Assembly (NCBI RefSeq): GCF_000310205.1
Contig: NZ_AMXE01000027.1
Span: 1-45,729 of the forward strand
DNA length: 45,729 bases
Origin: Thauera linaloolentis 47Lol = DSM 12138
GTDB lineage: Bacteria; Pseudomonadota; Gammaproteobacteria; Burkholderiales; Rhodocyclaceae
Direction of reading: 5' to 3'
Below, piece by piece: positions 45,010-45,729 of this stretch (position 1 is the stretch's first letter; each line of letters starts with the position of its first letter). A program made the position numbers and the translations under genes. Under the pieces are notes generated by a model. That model was not told where the DNA came from, did no database searches, and saw only the letters and a program-made list of their open reading frames with translations.

Positions 45010-45074
45010 GCCTGTGGTTCTCCATGGGCCGGCCTGGCGCCGGGCCGGCGCGGCTGCGTGGTGGTGAAGGGCGT

Positions 45075-45729
45075 TCATGCCGCTTCCGTGGCCGTGCCGC
45101 TTCCGGCGTCGGCGAACGCGATCAGCAGGTCCTTGGCTTCCACCTGGTCGCCGGGTTTGACGCAGATGCGGGCGATGGTGGCGTCGCGTTCGGCGCTCAG
45201 CACGGTTTCCATCTTCATCGCCTCGATCGACAGCAGCGGTGTGCCTTTCTTCACCGCCTGGCCGGCTTCGACGGCGACCATCACCACCGCGCCCGGCATC
45301 GGCGCGGGCAGGTGGGCGGGGTTGCCGTCCTCGGCCTTGGGGCGCGTGCGCTGCGGCGCGGCGAGGCCGGCCTTGGCGACCTTGAGCGGGCGCGGCTGCC
45401 CGTTCAGCTCGAAGAACAGCTTGACCATGCCTGCGTCGTCGGCCTCGGTGCGGCCGGTCAGGCGCACGGCGAGGGTCTTGCCGGCGTCGATGGCGACCGC
45501 GATTTCTTCGCGCTCGGCCAGGCCGTTGAAGAACACCGGGGTCGGCAGCGCCGAAACGTCGCCGTACTGACGCTGGTGGCGGGCGAAATCGGCGAATACC
45601 TTCGGGTACATCAGCCAAGAGGCCAGGTCGTTGTCGTCGATGTCGCGCCCGGCGGCTGCGCTGGCGGCGGCGCGCGCGGCGTCGAGGTCGGCCGGCGGCA
45701 GCACCGCGCCGGGGCGCTCGGTCAGGGCC
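45075..45729 (-). CDS. pyc: Pyruvate carboxylase, C-terminal part (cut by window edge)
   Basis: About 217 C-terminal codons are in the window; the 5' part lies beyond the right edge. The segment SWLMYPKVFADFARHQRQYG and LPTPVFFNGL belongs to the conserved carboxyltransferase/tetramerisation region of pyruvate carboxylase. FFELNGQPRPLKV leads into the biotin-carrier domain, whose biotinylated lysine is in EAMKMETV about 43 residues from the end. The enzyme makes oxaloacetate from pyruvate, feeding the TCA cycle. An oxaloacetate decarboxylase alpha chain is the closest alternative, but the YPKVF and FFELNGQPR segments favour pyruvate carboxylase. The stop lies 65 bases before the GntR start on the same strand. 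Confidence 0.85.
   Translation of the reverse strand, partial: ALTERPGAVLPPADLDAARAAASAAAGRDIDDNDLASWLMYPKVFADFARHQRQYGDVSALPTPVFFNGLAEREEIAVAIDAGKTLAVRLTGRTEADDAGMVKLFFELNGQPRPLKVAKAGLAAPQRTRPKAEDGNPAHLPAPMPGAVVMVAVEAGQAVKKGTPLLSIEAMKMETVLSAERDATIARICVKPGDQVEAKDLLIAFADAGSGTATEAA

Overview
The window is GC-rich, densely packed chromosomal DNA. It looks like a Betaproteobacterium, most plausibly a Rhodocyclales (Thauera/Azoarcus-type) organism. This placement is inferred from gene style and content: a complete valine-degradation operon, pyruvate carboxylase, an FNR-type anaerobic nrdDG operon with a detached glycyl-radical subunit, and siderophore-type iron uptake under Fur and PchR-like regulators. 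No rRNA, tRNA or CRISPR array was seen.

Left part (1-8680). An iron/siderophore locus. The minus strand carries a periplasmic binding protein and the first codons of a FecCD-type permease that runs off the left edge. Divergently, the plus strand carries two overlapping permease-ATPase half-transporters (YbtPQ-like). Then come a PAS-PAS-GAF-GGDEF-EAL cyclic-di-GMP protein (minus) and a PchR-like AraC regulator (plus) with a Fur-box-like site just before its start.

Accessory island (about 8681-23208). Three giant, tightly spaced minus-strand genes (2431, 1208 and 1031 codons; order A to B to C) fill 14 kb. They are edged on the left by a C-terminal scrap of a PIN-domain toxin gene and on the right by a truncated IS3-family orfA. 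Protein A has an embedded OmpA-like motif and a DUF6603-like beta-rich core. Protein B has fibronectin-III-like repeats. Protein C ends in a degenerate phospholipase-D-like domain. None has a signal peptide or an ATPase motif. This is the best candidate for an undescribed system. About 680 bp right of the IS remnant hold no gene I recognise.

Valine catabolism (23889-31128). A five-gene minus-strand operon takes isobutyryl-CoA to propionyl-CoA: methylmalonate-semialdehyde dehydrogenase, acyl-CoA dehydrogenase, enoyl-CoA hydratase, 3-hydroxyisobutyryl-CoA hydrolase and 3-hydroxyisobutyrate dehydrogenase. It is divergent from an XRE-family short-chain-acyl regulator that starts at TTG; the shared gap holds an inverted repeat and a direct repeat.

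Second siderophore locus (31185-40105). A Fur-box-like site is followed by a PchR-like AraC regulator, TonB-dependent receptor, binding protein, FecCD permease, ATPase, a DUF2218-SIP ferric-siderophore reductase and an EntS-like MFS exporter. Most genes overlap or nearly touch, so they probably form one operon.

Right part (40106-45729). A class II FNR-type promoter drives nrdD, a separate 65-codon glycyl-radical protein and nrdG. A minus-strand group follows: the 3' end of pyruvate carboxylase (cut by the right edge), a GntR regulator and a zinc alcohol dehydrogenase ending in an intrinsic terminator.
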